From the IMG/VR virus record IMGVR_UViG_3300036944_000021, positions 1 to 37,186 of that record: 37,186 bases of DNA. One strand, written 5' to 3'. This DNA comes from a virus. Positions 7,345 to 14,235 of the stretch are shown here, piece by piece; the stretch's first letter is position 1; every line of letters starts with the position of its first letter. The position numbers and the translations under genes are program-made. A model generated the notes under the pieces. It was not told where the DNA came from, ran no database searches, and saw only the letters and a list, made by a program, of their open reading frames with translations.

Positions 7345-8381
7345 GCTATATCGGCGCAGAGCCAACCACAGCAGCTTTTGTAACGGACACGTTCTCGGGT
7401 AACGGCTCAACGGTTGCGTTCACCATGCAGGTGGCTCCGGCCACGGCCACATCCGTCATTGTCGCCATCACAGGCGTACTGCAAGACCCATCAACCTACT
7501 CTGTGTCGGGCACCACCCTGACGTTCAGCCAAGCTCCGCCGACAGGAACAAGCAACATCTCGGTGCGCTATATGGGCATCCCTGCCAGCGGCGTGACGAC
7601 AACGGCCTACCGCACTGTGACCGACTTCACAGCGACCGCAGGCCAGACCACATTCAGCGTGCCGTCATACACGGTGGGCTACATCGACGTCTACCGCAAC
7701 GGCGTGCGCTTGGCCGCTGCCGACTACACGGCCACAAACGGAACCACGGTTGTTTTAGTCAACGCCGCCACTTTGGGCGACTCTGTGGTGACCGAGAGCT
7801 TCTACGTCAGCTCGGTGCTGAACGCCATCTCTGCCACGGCGGGCGCGGTGAACACCACGTACTTAGCCGACAACTCGGTGACTACAGCAAAGATTGCACC
7901 GGGCGCGGTGGTGCAGGCTGACTTGGCTACAAACGTAGCCGGTACCGGCCCTGCGTTTAGTGCTTACTTTTCTGGCAACCCCGGTTTATCAGCAAACACG
8001 GCAACAAAAATTGCTTATAACACCGAGGTTTTTGATACGAACAGCAACTTTGATACTACAAATAATAGATTTACGCCAACCGTGGCTGGATATTATCTGG
8101 TTACGGTGATGGCTAAAATTTATACTGGAACAAGCCAAGCATCTTTTGCCAAAACTATTTACATATACAAAAATGGCTCTAATTACAAAGAGGCGCAGTT
8201 TGATGGATATTTTGCGTATTCAAACAATAATCACACTATGTCTATAACGTCGTTGGTTTATTGCAATGGAAGTACAGATTATATTGAAGGCTATGCTCTT
8301 ATTGGCGTTGCTGGAAACTTAATAGGTGGCGCTACTACTGGCAATACATTTGAAGCACATTTGGCACGGAGCGCAACATGA
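7341..8381 (+). CDS. Tail fibre with C-terminal C1q/TNF-like domain
   Basis: This 346-residue fibre begins with the FSGNGSTVAFTMQV / SNISVRYMG module also found in the S74 fibre at 4932. A second strand-rich segment (RTVTDFTATAGQTTFSV, residues about 94-160) and a short shaft (NSVTTAKIAPGAVVQADLA) lead to a C-terminal domain (about 205-346). The pattern there, AFSAYFSG then YNTEVFDTNSNFD and NNRFTPTVAGYYLVTV, is the C1q-like jelly-roll signature (trimeric, receptor-binding). DNA of this last domain (about 7960-8370) is visibly A/T-rich compared with the GC-rich front, suggesting a swapped-in module. Start and stop both overlap neighbours (ATGA). Confidence 0.75.
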   Translation: MSYIGAEPTTAAFVTDTFSGNGSTVAFTMQVAPATATSVIVAITGVLQDPSTYSVSGTTLTFSQAPPTGTSNISVRYMGIPASGVTTTAYRTVTDFTATAGQTTFSVPSYTVGYIDVYRNGVRLAAADYTATNGTTVVLVNAATLGDSVVTESFYVSSVLNAISATAGAVNTTYLADNSVTTAKIAPGAVVQADLATNVAGTGPAFSAYFSGNPGLSANTATKIAYNTEVFDTNSNFDTTNNRFTPTVAGYYLVTVMAKIYTGTSQASFAKTIYIYKNGSNYKEAQFDGYFAYSNNNHTMSITSLVYCNGSTDYIEGYALIGVAGNLIGGATTGNTFEAHLARSAT

Positions 8382-8542
8382 CCTTGTACGAAAAAATCAA
8401 AGCCCTGTACCCCGAACTCACAGACCGTGACTTCTTAACCGTCGTCCGATTGCAAAACGACAGCGATGGCCGTGGCGACTACATTGCTGCGTGGGATCAC
8501 CCCACACTGGCACGACCAACACAGGAGCAGTTAAATGACTAA
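8378..8542 (+). CDS. XkdW-like small fibre-associated protein, 54 aa
   Basis: Start overlaps the stop of the C1q fibre (ATGA) and the end overlaps the next fibre by 8 nt. The product begins MTLYEKIKALYPELTDRDF and continues LQNDSDGRGDYIAAWDHPTLARPTQEQL, the pattern of XkdW-type phage proteins encoded next to tail-fibre genes. It has no signal peptide or membrane segment. It differs from the WLDEGNTP-type partners in the other cassettes, so this cassette carries a different class of partner. The function is unknown; a role in fibre assembly is only suggested by position. Confidence 0.7.
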   Translation: MTLYEKIKALYPELTDRDFLTVVRLQNDSDGRGDYIAAWDHPTLARPTQEQLND

Positions 8543-9635
8543 CGCAGTCAATATCGCGCAAAGCGGATCAACCAACGTCTCATGGCGCAACCGCATCATC
8601 AACGGTGACATGCGGATTGACCAGCGTAATGCTGGCGCGAGTGTGACCTTCACAAACCAATACTTGGTTGATCGCTGGGCTGGGGTTGAAGATACTGATG
8701 GGGCCATGACAGCTCAACAAGTGGCTGATGCACCGACTGGGTTTGTTAACTCGCTTAAATTTACGACCACTACCGCTGATGCAAGTTTGGCTGCTACACA
8801 GTACGCATCTACTTCTCAGTTCATTGAGGGGTACAACACATCTGATTTGGCATGGGGCAGTGCATCCGCTCAAACAATCACGATTTCTTTCTGGGTCAAA
8901 TCTAGCTTGACCGGAACATTTGGCGGCTCTTTAAGAAACAACGGATACAACAGGTCTTACCCGTTTACTTACGCAATCAGTGCGGCAAACACTTGGGAGC
9001 AAAAAACTGTAACGATTGCGGGGGATACCAGCGGTACATGGGCAACTACCACAGACGCCGGGATTAGACTTTCTTTCGGTCTTGGTGTTGGCTCGACCTA
9101 TAGTGGTACTGCCGGGTCTTGGTCTTCAAATAATTACATCACAAGCACCGGAGCAACCTCTGTCATTGGGACGCTTAACGCTACTTGGCAGATCACAGGC
9201 GTACAGCTTGAAGCTGGCAGCGTTGCTTCCCCGTTTGAGCGCAGGGACTACGGGCGTGAGTTTGCGTTGTGCCAGCGGTACTACGAAACCAGCTACCCTC
9301 CCGGATACCCCGCAGGATATAACTTTGGCGAGCAATACCCTTGGGGCACAAGCAAGCCCAACGCAGTAAACTTTATTGCAAGCGATGACCAGACCACTTC
9401 CGTAAGTTTGAGATTTGTTGTTCAGAAGCGAGCATCGCCAACAGTGGTTATTTATTCCCCAAACAACGGCTCATCTGGGTTTGCATGGGTATATAAAGGT
9501 ACTGGCGGGGCAGGCAACGTATCTGCAGGCGTAACTTACACATCTGAAAGTTTGTGGAACATTAGTCAATCGCTTTCCGCCATAAACCAAGCAAACGAAT
9601 CTTATTTTCACTTCACCTCAAGTGCGGAGTTATAA
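8535..9635 (+). CDS. Tail fibre, NRIINGDM family, paralogue 2
   Basis: This 366-residue paralogue of the fibre at 6089 has the anchor WRNRIINGDMRIDQRNAG (residues about 17-34), YLVDRW, the beta-sandwich motif ITISFWVKSSLTGTFGGS, VQLEAGSVASPFERRDYG and CQRYYE. The tip after CQRYYE is unlike the other two and includes an aromatic/Pro-rich stretch (SYPPGYPAGYNFGEQYPW); it ends YFHFTSSAEL. AGGAG lies 8 nt upstream of the ATG. The first anchor DNA is identical to paralogue 1 over 47 nt. A likely glycan or receptor-binding appendage, by resemblance. Confidence 0.75.
   Translation: MTNAVNIAQSGSTNVSWRNRIINGDMRIDQRNAGASVTFTNQYLVDRWAGVEDTDGAMTAQQVADAPTGFVNSLKFTTTTADASLAATQYASTSQFIEGYNTSDLAWGSASAQTITISFWVKSSLTGTFGGSLRNNGYNRSYPFTYAISAANTWEQKTVTIAGDTSGTWATTTDAGIRLSFGLGVGSTYSGTAGSWSSNNYITSTGATSVIGTLNATWQITGVQLEAGSVASPFERRDYGREFALCQRYYETSYPPGYPAGYNFGEQYPWGTSKPNAVNFIASDDQTTSVSLRFVVQKRASPTVVIYSPNNGSSGFAWVYKGTGGAGNVSAGVTYTSESLWNISQSLSAINQANESYFHFTSSAEL
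8589..8635 (+). repeat. 47-nt direct repeat copy 2 (fibre anchor)
   Basis: Identical partner of 6146-6192, lying in the anchor-encoding part of fibre paralogue 2. The distance between copies (2443 nt) spans one full fibre, the C1q fibre and two small partner genes, so recombination between them would delete or duplicate those genes. Confidence 0.9.
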
Positions 9636-9809
9636 ATGTACCAACTGCTGGCCAACCCAAGACAAAAATCCGAGCTGCTTTTGGCGATCAAGCGCCTATC
9701 CGACAACGCCTTCATCCCATTTGACCCGGCCAACACAGACTACCAGCAGTACATGAAATGGCTGGACGAGGGCAACACGCCACTGGCTGCTGACGAGGAG
9801 AACACATAA
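9636..9809 (+). CDS. Small fibre-partner protein, 57 aa
   Basis: ATG follows the stop of the upstream fibre directly (TAAATG) and the stop overlaps the next fibre start (TAATG). The product contains IKRLSDNAFIPFDPANTDY and KWLDEGNTPLAADEENT. It is clearly homologous to the protein at 10693 (MYQL start, IKR..DNAFIP.DP.N.DY, WL.EGNTPL). It is probably a dedicated partner or assembly factor of the preceding fibre; this is inferred from strict pairing. It has no membrane segment and no catalytic motif. Confidence 0.7.
   Translation: MYQLLANPRQKSELLLAIKRLSDNAFIPFDPANTDYQQYMKWLDEGNTPLAADEENT
9757..9781 (+). repeat. 25-nt direct repeat copy 2 (WLDEGNTP)
   Basis: Identical to 7295-7319; see that entry. 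Together with the anchor repeats it brackets exchangeable fibre-tip DNA. Confidence 0.9.
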
Positions 9810-10690
9810 TGGCACTGACAACTGTCGATCAGGGTCTGCTTGGTCCGTACGCCCAGTACACGGGGTTCAAAAACCGCATCATCAACGGCGGGATGGACAT
9901 CTGGCAGCGTGGTACAAGCACGACTACGACTGGAAATACTTACCTAGCAGATCGATGGGTGTCTGCGTTTGCCACTGGCGGGACTGTTAGCCAAGAGACA
10001 TCAAGCATCCCGACAGGCAGCCGCTATGCGTGGAAGTTTGTTGCAAGCGCATCGAATGCGTTTATGCAAATGGGCCAGCAAATTGAGTTCATGAACTGCT
10101 TGGATTTGCAGAACACAACTGTGACCATTTCGTTTATGGCGCGTTCAGTTAATTCAAACGCTGGCTCTACTGCACTAACTGTTCGCACCAGAACGATTGC
10201 TGGTGTTGATGGGGCTTGTATTTTTGCAGGCAGCAACAGCGACACTGCTGTGACGTTGACAACCACTTGGACACGTTACACAGTGACCAGAACATTGCCA
10301 TCCACTTTCGGTTCTCTTTCGCTTGAGTTTATCCTTGGCTCCCATGTTAGCGGCGATGGCTTTATGCTCTCACAAGTCCAACTGGAAGCCGGTACTGTTG
10401 CGTCCACATTTGACCGCAGGGATTACGGGCGTGAATTGATGATGTGCCAGCGGTATTACGAAGTTGGGTCTCTAAAGACTTATATTGGTGGTGCATCAGC
10501 TTCGGGTATTTCTATTGCCACGATTTTTAAAGTTACAAAACGATCAGGCCCAACAATGAGCTATGGGACGGCAGGCGCTCGTGGGTATCTTCCGGGTTCA
10601 ACTGAGTGGGCAGAAAATGAGTCGTTTGGTGTATCTAGGGGTTCAAGCAATGAGCTTGCTTGTACTTGGTCGGCAGCAGCGGAGCTTTAA
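9809..10690 (+). CDS. Tail fibre, NRIINGGM family, paralogue 3
   Basis: This 293-residue fibre is the most diverged of the three. Its anchor reads FKNRIINGGMDIWQRGTST (residues about 19-37), then TYLADRW, a beta-sandwich (VTISFMARSVNSNAGS), VQLEAGTVASTFDRRDYG and CQRYYEVG. The distal 80 residues differ from the other two and end in AAAEL, in parallel with SSAEL and GCEL of the paralogues. It is coupled to the preceding small gene by TAATG and has GAGGAG upstream. The beta-sandwich resembles carbohydrate-binding modules, so glycan recognition is a reasonable inference. Confidence 0.75.
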   Translation: MALTTVDQGLLGPYAQYTGFKNRIINGGMDIWQRGTSTTTTGNTYLADRWVSAFATGGTVSQETSSIPTGSRYAWKFVASASNAFMQMGQQIEFMNCLDLQNTTVTISFMARSVNSNAGSTALTVRTRTIAGVDGACIFAGSNSDTAVTLTTTWTRYTVTRTLPSTFGSLSLEFILGSHVSGDGFMLSQVQLEAGTVASTFDRRDYGRELMMCQRYYEVGSLKTYIGGASASGISIATIFKVTKRSGPTMSYGTAGARGYLPGSTEWAENESFGVSRGSSNELACTWSAAAEL

Positions 10691-10692
10691 TC

Positions 10693-10860
10693 ATGTATCA
10701 ACTTCAACCTGATCAATACGGCCAGCCAGCCGCCTGCATCAAGCGCATCGCTGACAACGCCTTCATCCCGATGGACCCATCCAACAAAGACTACGTTGAG
10801 TACCTAGCGTGGTTGGAAGAAGGCAACACGCCCCTTCCACCTGACACACAACCCGAGTAA
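10693..10860 (+). CDS. Small fibre-partner protein, 55 aa
   Basis: The ATG at 10693 is chosen over an in-frame upstream start because it gives an N-terminus (MYQLQPDQYG) matching the homologue at 9636 and lies just 2 nt after the fibre stop. The product has IKRIADNAFIPMDPSNKDY and WLEEGNTPLPPDTQPE. This is the last partner gene of the fibre array. A fibre assembly or attachment role is inferred only from pairing with a fibre gene. Confidence 0.7.
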   Translation: MYQLQPDQYGQPAACIKRIADNAFIPMDPSNKDYVEYLAWLEEGNTPLPPDTQPE

Positions 10861-10893
10861 AATTAGCCAAGTTCTTTTCAGCCGAGTCGTGAC

Positions 10894-11118
10894 ATGGACA
10901 ACCAACAACTTTTCAACCTCGTCGTATCCGTAGCTGGCTTTCTGGCGATCTATGTCATCAACAACCTGACGCGCCAGATTCAGCGGCTGGAAGACAAGGT
11001 TAACGAGCTACCCCACACCTACGTTGCCAAGGATGACTACAGGTCTGACATCAGTGAGATCAAGTCCATCCTGAAGCAGATTTTTGACAAGCTGGACGGC
11101 AAGGCCGACAAGTCATGA
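10894..11118 (+). CDS. Membrane-anchored coiled-coil protein
   Basis: This 74-residue protein has one N-terminal hydrophobic segment (residues about 6-24, LFNLVVSVAGFLAIYVINN) followed by a heptad-rich helix (IQRLEDKVNELP, then ISEIKSILKQIFDKLDGK). It opens the membrane/lysis cassette. The topology resembles small phage proteins that modulate holins or spanins. The end overlaps the next start (ATGA). The role is inferred from topology and place; I do not recognise a specific family. Confidence 0.6.
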   Translation: MDNQQLFNLVVSVAGFLAIYVINNLTRQIQRLEDKVNELPHTYVAKDDYRSDISEIKSILKQIFDKLDGKADKS

Positions 11119-11207
11119 AAGACTTCGCCGAGGCTTTTGTCGCGGCGATTTTAATCATGGCCATCGTTATCTGGACAGCAAAGATAGTAGTCGAGGTACT
11201 GAAGTAA
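11115..11207 (+). CDS. 30-aa single-pass membrane peptide
   Basis: This tiny gene starts inside the upstream stop (ATGA) and ends inside the downstream start (TAATG), so it is locked in a chain of translationally coupled genes. The product is MKDFAEAFVAAILIMAIVIW followed by TAKIVVEVLK, with a single hydrophobic helix of about 18 residues and one charged group on each side. Its position among lysis genes suggests a holin accessory or pinholin-like peptide. Existence rests on coupling and composition; there is no strong Shine-Dalgarno of its own. Confidence 0.5.
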   Translation: MKDFAEAFVAAILIMAIVIWTAKIVVEVLK

Positions 11208-11698
11208 TGGACCCACTAACCGCGTTAGCGGCGGTAAGCGCTGCAGTCAATCTCGTCAAGAAGGCCGTCAAGACCGTCGATGACGTGCGCAGCCTCGGCC
11301 CGGTGTTGGGTAAATACTTTGATGCCAAGGCTGATGCTGTCAAGGTGCTTGAAGATGCCAACAAGGGTGGCTTTGCTGGCTCCAACATGGGTAAGGCTGT
11401 TGAACTGGAACTGGCTATCGAGAACGCCCGTCAGTTTGAAGAACAGGTCAAGCAGTTGTTCTTTCCTAACAACATGGATGTGTGGGAGAAGATTGTTAGT
11501 CGCCGCAAGCAAATGGACGAAGACGACAAGGCACAGCGCAGAAGGGCTGCTGATGCTGCTGTCCAATTGCGTAAGAAGCGCAAGGCTGCATTTGAATTGT
11601 GGACCGCCATTGCATTGGCATTGTTTGTCTTTGTCCTCCTGATGTGGGTTGGCCTTGAGATCGTCTACTACTGCCGGGAAGTCAAATGTGGAAACTAA
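11207..11698 (+). CDS. Tail-anchored inner-membrane-type protein, 163 aa
   Basis: The ATG at 11207 overlaps the upstream TAA (TAATG). It is preferred to an in-frame start further upstream, which would run through the 30-aa gene. The protein is helical: MDPLTALAAVSAAVNLVKKAVK, a long amphipathic middle with KQLFFPNNMDVWEK, a basic coiled-coil segment (RRKQMDEDDKAQRRRAAD, about 100-117), and a C-terminal membrane helix (about 129-152, LWTAIALALFVFVLLMWVGL) followed by a short tail with two Cys. It may be the inner-membrane partner of the lipoprotein encoded next, with which it overlaps by 13 nt. The function is inferred from topology and neighbours. Confidence 0.6.
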   Translation: MDPLTALAAVSAAVNLVKKAVKTVDDVRSLGPVLGKYFDAKADAVKVLEDANKGGFAGSNMGKAVELELAIENARQFEEQVKQLFFPNNMDVWEKIVSRRKQMDEDDKAQRRRAADAAVQLRKKRKAAFELWTAIALALFVFVLLMWVGLEIVYYCREVKCGN

Positions 11699-11895
11699 TC
11701 CCTCTGCTGTTTCTGGTTGGCTGCGATGAGTCCTACAGGTACTTTTGCCAGAATCCTGACAACTTCCAAAAGGAGCAATGTCAGAAGCCACGCTGCCAGT
11801 TTACGCAGACCTGCCCTGAATACATGATTGCGCCTGTCTTGGAGAAACAAATTGAGCAAACCAAACCAGCCGCCGAGCCAACGCCTGTCCGCTGA
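11686..11895 (+). CDS. Small Cys-rich lipoprotein of lysis cassette
   Basis: This 69-residue product starts MWKLIPLLFLVGC, a short signal peptide with lipobox L-V-G-C, so Cys13 should become lipidated. The mature part has four more Cys (21, 32, 37, 43), a pattern compatible with two disulfides in the periplasm, and a Pro-rich C-terminus. Residue +2 after the lipid Cys is Asp, which in enterobacteria is the inner-membrane retention signal. It could therefore differ from a classical Rz1 outer-membrane spanin. The gene overlaps both neighbours (13 nt before, 44 nt after). The lipoprotein call is firm; the spanin-like role is speculative. Confidence 0.65.
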   Translation: MWKLIPLLFLVGCDESYRYFCQNPDNFQKEQCQKPRCQFTQTCPEYMIAPVLEKQIEQTKPAAEPTPVR

Positions 11896-12160
11896 ACAGA
11901 TACAGGTCCGCATTTGGGCCTTTGTTGTTATTGCAGTGACGCTGATTCTGATGTTTATTGTGGGCGCTATGCTGTACTCAGTGACATTCGTGACGCAGCC
12001 AATCAAGGCAATGGCTCCAATAGATCAGGCGTACACTAAGATGCTCAACGACATCGTGCTGCTGATTGTTGGCGGTATCGGTGGCATCATGGGCAAGCGC
12101 ATTGTGTCTGACGCAGCCAACGCCATTCAACCTAAAGAGGAACCAGATGAACCTAAGTGA
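11852..12160 (+). CDS. Two-helix membrane protein (holin-like)
   Basis: I chose the TTG at 11852 because GGAG (11841-11844) lies 7 nt before it; another TTG at 11828 has no such site. The 102-residue product has a polar N-terminus (SKPNQPPSQRLSAEQIQ), a long hydrophobic helix (about 23-46, AFVVIAVTLILMFIVGAML), a linker, a second hydrophobic helix rich in Gly (about 69-83, IVLLIVGGIGGIMG), and an acidic/Pro tail. Two membrane passes next to a 3TM-type holin suggest a second holin or antiholin. The overlap with the lipoprotein gene is 44 nt. No family is assigned. Confidence 0.6.
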   Translation: MSKPNQPPSQRLSAEQIQVRIWAFVVIAVTLILMFIVGAMLYSVTFVTQPIKAMAPIDQAYTKMLNDIVLLIVGGIGGIMGKRIVSDAANAIQPKEEPDEPK

Positions 12161-12581
12161 CCTGAACCCGCTGGCCGCTATTGGCGGTAAGCTGATCGAC
12201 CGATTCCTGCCAGACCCTGCCGCCGCTGCAAAAGCCAAAGCAGAGCTGGCCCAGATGCAAGAAAACGGCGAGTTGGCTCGTATGGCCAACGAGACCGACC
12301 TGTACAAGACTGAGCAGAACAACCTGACAGACCGGCTCAAAGCCGACATGTCGTCGGACTCTTGGCTGTCCAAGAACATCCGCCCCATGACGCTGCTCCT
12401 GATCCTTGGGGGTTACTTTACGTTTGCCATGATGAGCGCGTTCGACTACGACACAAACAGGTCGTATGTTGAGTTGCTTGGGCAGTGGGGCATGCTGGTG
12501 ATGAGCTTCTACTTTGGTGGCCGCACCCTTGAGAAAATCATGGACATGAAGTCTAACAAACAAGATAAGGAAACCAAATGA
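12147..12581 (+). CDS. Holin, 3TM-type
   Basis: The start at ATG 12147 (AGAGG 6 nt upstream) removes an implausible N-terminal extension. The 144-residue product begins with an amphipathic region (LNPLAAIGGKLIDRFLPDP), a helical KAKAELAQMQENGEL segment, then SSDSWLSKNIRPMTLLLILGGYF and two hydrophobic stretches (about 74-93 and 106-124) before a basic tail. The 'SWLSKNIRPMTLL' motif and following layout match the Holin_3TMs family as I remember it. It would form inner-membrane lesions that release the endolysin. It overlaps the endolysin start by 4 nt (ATGA). Confidence 0.75.
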   Translation: MNLSDLNPLAAIGGKLIDRFLPDPAAAAKAKAELAQMQENGELARMANETDLYKTEQNNLTDRLKADMSSDSWLSKNIRPMTLLLILGGYFTFAMMSAFDYDTNRSYVELLGQWGMLVMSFYFGGRTLEKIMDMKSNKQDKETK

Positions 12582-13210
12582 TCACAGCAGAACAAGTTCA
12601 AAAGCTAGGTCTGTTTGCTGACTGGCTGGACCCTCTCAACGAGGTGTTTACACGTTTTGAGATCAATACGCCTGAGCGCATGGCCGCATTTATTGGCCAG
12701 TGCGCACACGAGTCCGGTAACTTCAAAGTGCTGCAGGAAAACTTGAACTACAAGTCTGACGCGCTTATGAAGCTCTTCAGCCGCTCTCGTATAAGTGAAG
12801 AGGACTGCAAGAAGTATGGTCGCCGTGACGATATAAAGCAGCGTGCTGACCAAGATGCCATTGCCAATATCATCTACGGCGGTGATTTTGGACGCAAGAA
12901 TCTTGGCAACACAGTGTTTGGTGACGGTGCCAAGTACAAGGGCCGAGGACTTATTCAGCTAACGGGCAAAGCCAACTATTCCCAAGCAGCAGAGGCTTTG
13001 GGGGTAGACTTGCTCAATTCTCCTGAGCTTGTGGCCCAGCCACAGTACGCTGCGCTAACAGCTGGTTGGTTCTGGAATCGTGGAAAGCTCAACGCTTTTG
13101 CTGATTCTGGCGACATCGAAAGCCTGACCAAAAAAATCAACGGCGGGACGATTGGACTGGATGACCGTAAGAAGCACATTGCTCATGCTTTGGAAGTTCT
13201 TGGCGCGTAA
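12578..13210 (+). CDS. Endolysin, glycoside hydrolase family 19
   Basis: This 210-residue enzyme has the GH19/chitinase-lysozyme signature: FIGQCAHESGNFKVL (Glu45 the likely general acid), NIIYGGDFGRKNLGN, KYKGRGLIQLTGKANYSQ (substrate-cleft motif) and a C-terminal TKKINGGTIGLDDRKKH. In phages these enzymes cut the beta-1,4 bonds of peptidoglycan. There is no signal peptide or SAR helix, so export should depend on the holin just upstream, with which its start overlaps (ATGA). It is full length for a single-domain GH19 endolysin and lacks a separate wall-binding domain. Confidence 0.9.
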   Translation: MITAEQVQKLGLFADWLDPLNEVFTRFEINTPERMAAFIGQCAHESGNFKVLQENLNYKSDALMKLFSRSRISEEDCKKYGRRDDIKQRADQDAIANIIYGGDFGRKNLGNTVFGDGAKYKGRGLIQLTGKANYSQAAEALGVDLLNSPELVAQPQYAALTAGWFWNRGKLNAFADSGDIESLTKKINGGTIGLDDRKKHIAHALEVLGA

Positions 13211-13228
13211 CGCCTCGCCCGGTACAAT
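13200..13228 (+). promoter_or_regulatory. Sigma70-like promoter before collar fibres
   Basis: TTGGCG (13200-13205) and TACAAT (13223-13228) are separated by exactly 17 nt, with -35 matching 4 of 6 and -10 matching 5 of 6 consensus bases. Predicted transcription starts near 13235, leaving a short leader with AGGAG before the ATG at 13252. It overlaps the end of the endolysin gene. Sequence match only. Confidence 0.5.
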
Positions 13229-13251
13229 AGCGCCCAATGCAGGAGTCATAG

Positions 13252-14226
13252 ATGGCACAACAGTTTGCAAACAATGCTAGGGCGCTATTGGTGGCCGGGA
13301 TCAGCGATACCGATACATCCATCGTCATTGAGTCATCCAAGGCTGACTTGTTCCCTGTAGCCAACGTAGGCTCAGGCTCTTTGCCGTCCGCAAGCAGCTG
13401 GTTTAAGGTAACGCTGCAGAACTCTTCAGGAGCTGTCGAAATCGTGGCTGTGCGCACCCGCACAGCTGGCTCCGGGGTTCTTTCCAATGTGATCCGTGGG
13501 TATGACGGCACAACCCCCCTGAACTTTGTGTCTGGCACAGTCGTTGGGTTGCGTATTACAGCAAATGACGTTCAGACAGCGCTTGATATGCCAAGCCAGA
13601 ACAATACATTCAGCGGTAACAACACATTCAGCGGTAGCAACACATTCAGCGGCAGCAACACATTCTCGGGCGCACTTAGCGGCGCAGGTCTCATAAACCT
13701 CTTGTACCCCGTTGGCTCGGTGTACATCAACGCCACGAATAACACGAACCCGGGCACTTTGTTCGGGGTCGGCACTTGGACAGCTTTCGGTGCAGGTCGC
13801 GTTCCAGTTGGTTTTGACTCGGGCAACTCGCTGTTTAACTCTGCCGAAGAGACTGGCGGTAGCTACGATGCAACACTGGTTTCACATACACACACGGGTA
13901 CAACGGGTAGTGAGAATCAGAATCACACCCACGGTGTTAGCGGGAGTACAGATACCCAAGGTAGTCACCAACACACTATTCCGCACAACATTGATAGCGC
14001 CACGGCAGGTGACTATATTTCAGGTAACGACGGCCCCAACAACGTAGGGGGTAATGCGTCTCCCACCGATGTTGCTGGCGCACACAGCCATTCATTCTCG
14101 GTAACTTCTGGTGGCATATCCAACAATCACCAGCACGGTTTTACCACTGCTTCCAGCGGCTCTAGCGCAACCAACGCCAACATTCAACCGTACATCACCG
14201 TGTTTATGTGGAAGCGCACTGCGTAA
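13252..14226 (+). CDS. Collar-type tail fibre with gp10-like C-terminal domain, paralogue 1
   Basis: This 324-residue fibre has an N-terminal module (residues 1-110: MAQQFANNARALLVAGI, WFKVTLQNSS, VAVRTRTAGSG, VIRGYDGTTPL), a hexapeptide shaft of four NTFSG units (about 118-141), and a C-terminal domain starting YPVGSVYINATNNTNPGTLFG and GTWTAFGAGRVPVGFD, the pattern of the T4 baseplate Gp10 C-terminal/collar domain. A His-rich insertion follows with several HxH pairs (SHTHTG, NHTHG, HQHT, HSHS, HQHG), typical of metal-binding fibre tips. It ends YITVFMWKRTA. A probable receptor-binding protein, by domain resemblance. Confidence 0.75.
   Translation: MAQQFANNARALLVAGISDTDTSIVIESSKADLFPVANVGSGSLPSASSWFKVTLQNSSGAVEIVAVRTRTAGSGVLSNVIRGYDGTTPLNFVSGTVVGLRITANDVQTALDMPSQNNTFSGNNTFSGSNTFSGSNTFSGALSGAGLINLLYPVGSVYINATNNTNPGTLFGVGTWTAFGAGRVPVGFDSGNSLFNSAEETGGSYDATLVSHTHTGTTGSENQNHTHGVSGSTDTQGSHQHTIPHNIDSATAGDYISGNDGPNNVGGNASPTDVAGAHSHSFSVTSGGISNNHQHGFTTASSGSSATNANIQPYITVFMWKRTA
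13603..13674 (+). repeat. Four 18-nt tandem repeats encoding NTFSGx
   Basis: Four consecutive 18-nt units encode NTFSGN, NTFSGS, NTFSGS and NTFSGA. The central copies are nearly identical at DNA level, so slippage could lengthen or shorten the fibre shaft in 6-residue steps without a frameshift. Confidence 0.9.
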
Positions 14227-14231
14227 GGAAC
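14206..14231 (+). repeat. 26-nt direct repeat copy 1 (fibre 3' end)
   Basis: Identical to 15208-15233. It encodes the final MWKRTA, the stop and the ribosome site of the following gene. It marks the boundaries of the duplicated collar-fibre genes. Confidence 0.9.
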
Positions 14232-14235
14232 AAAT

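Noticed and set aside
6840-10690. Diversity-generating retroelement variable regions in fibre tips
   Set aside because: Tips differ, but there is no reverse transcriptase, no template repeat and no C-type-lectin-like ending in the window. Recombination explains the pattern better. A retroelement outside the window cannot be excluded.
10840-10893. Promoter before the membrane/lysis cassette (TAAAAT near 10857)
   Set aside because: A -10-like TAAAAT is present but no acceptable -35 at 16-18 nt spacing.
11084-11206. Upstream extension of the 163-aa membrane protein
   Set aside because: The extension overlaps two other genes and has poor composition; ATG 11207 with TAATG coupling is better.
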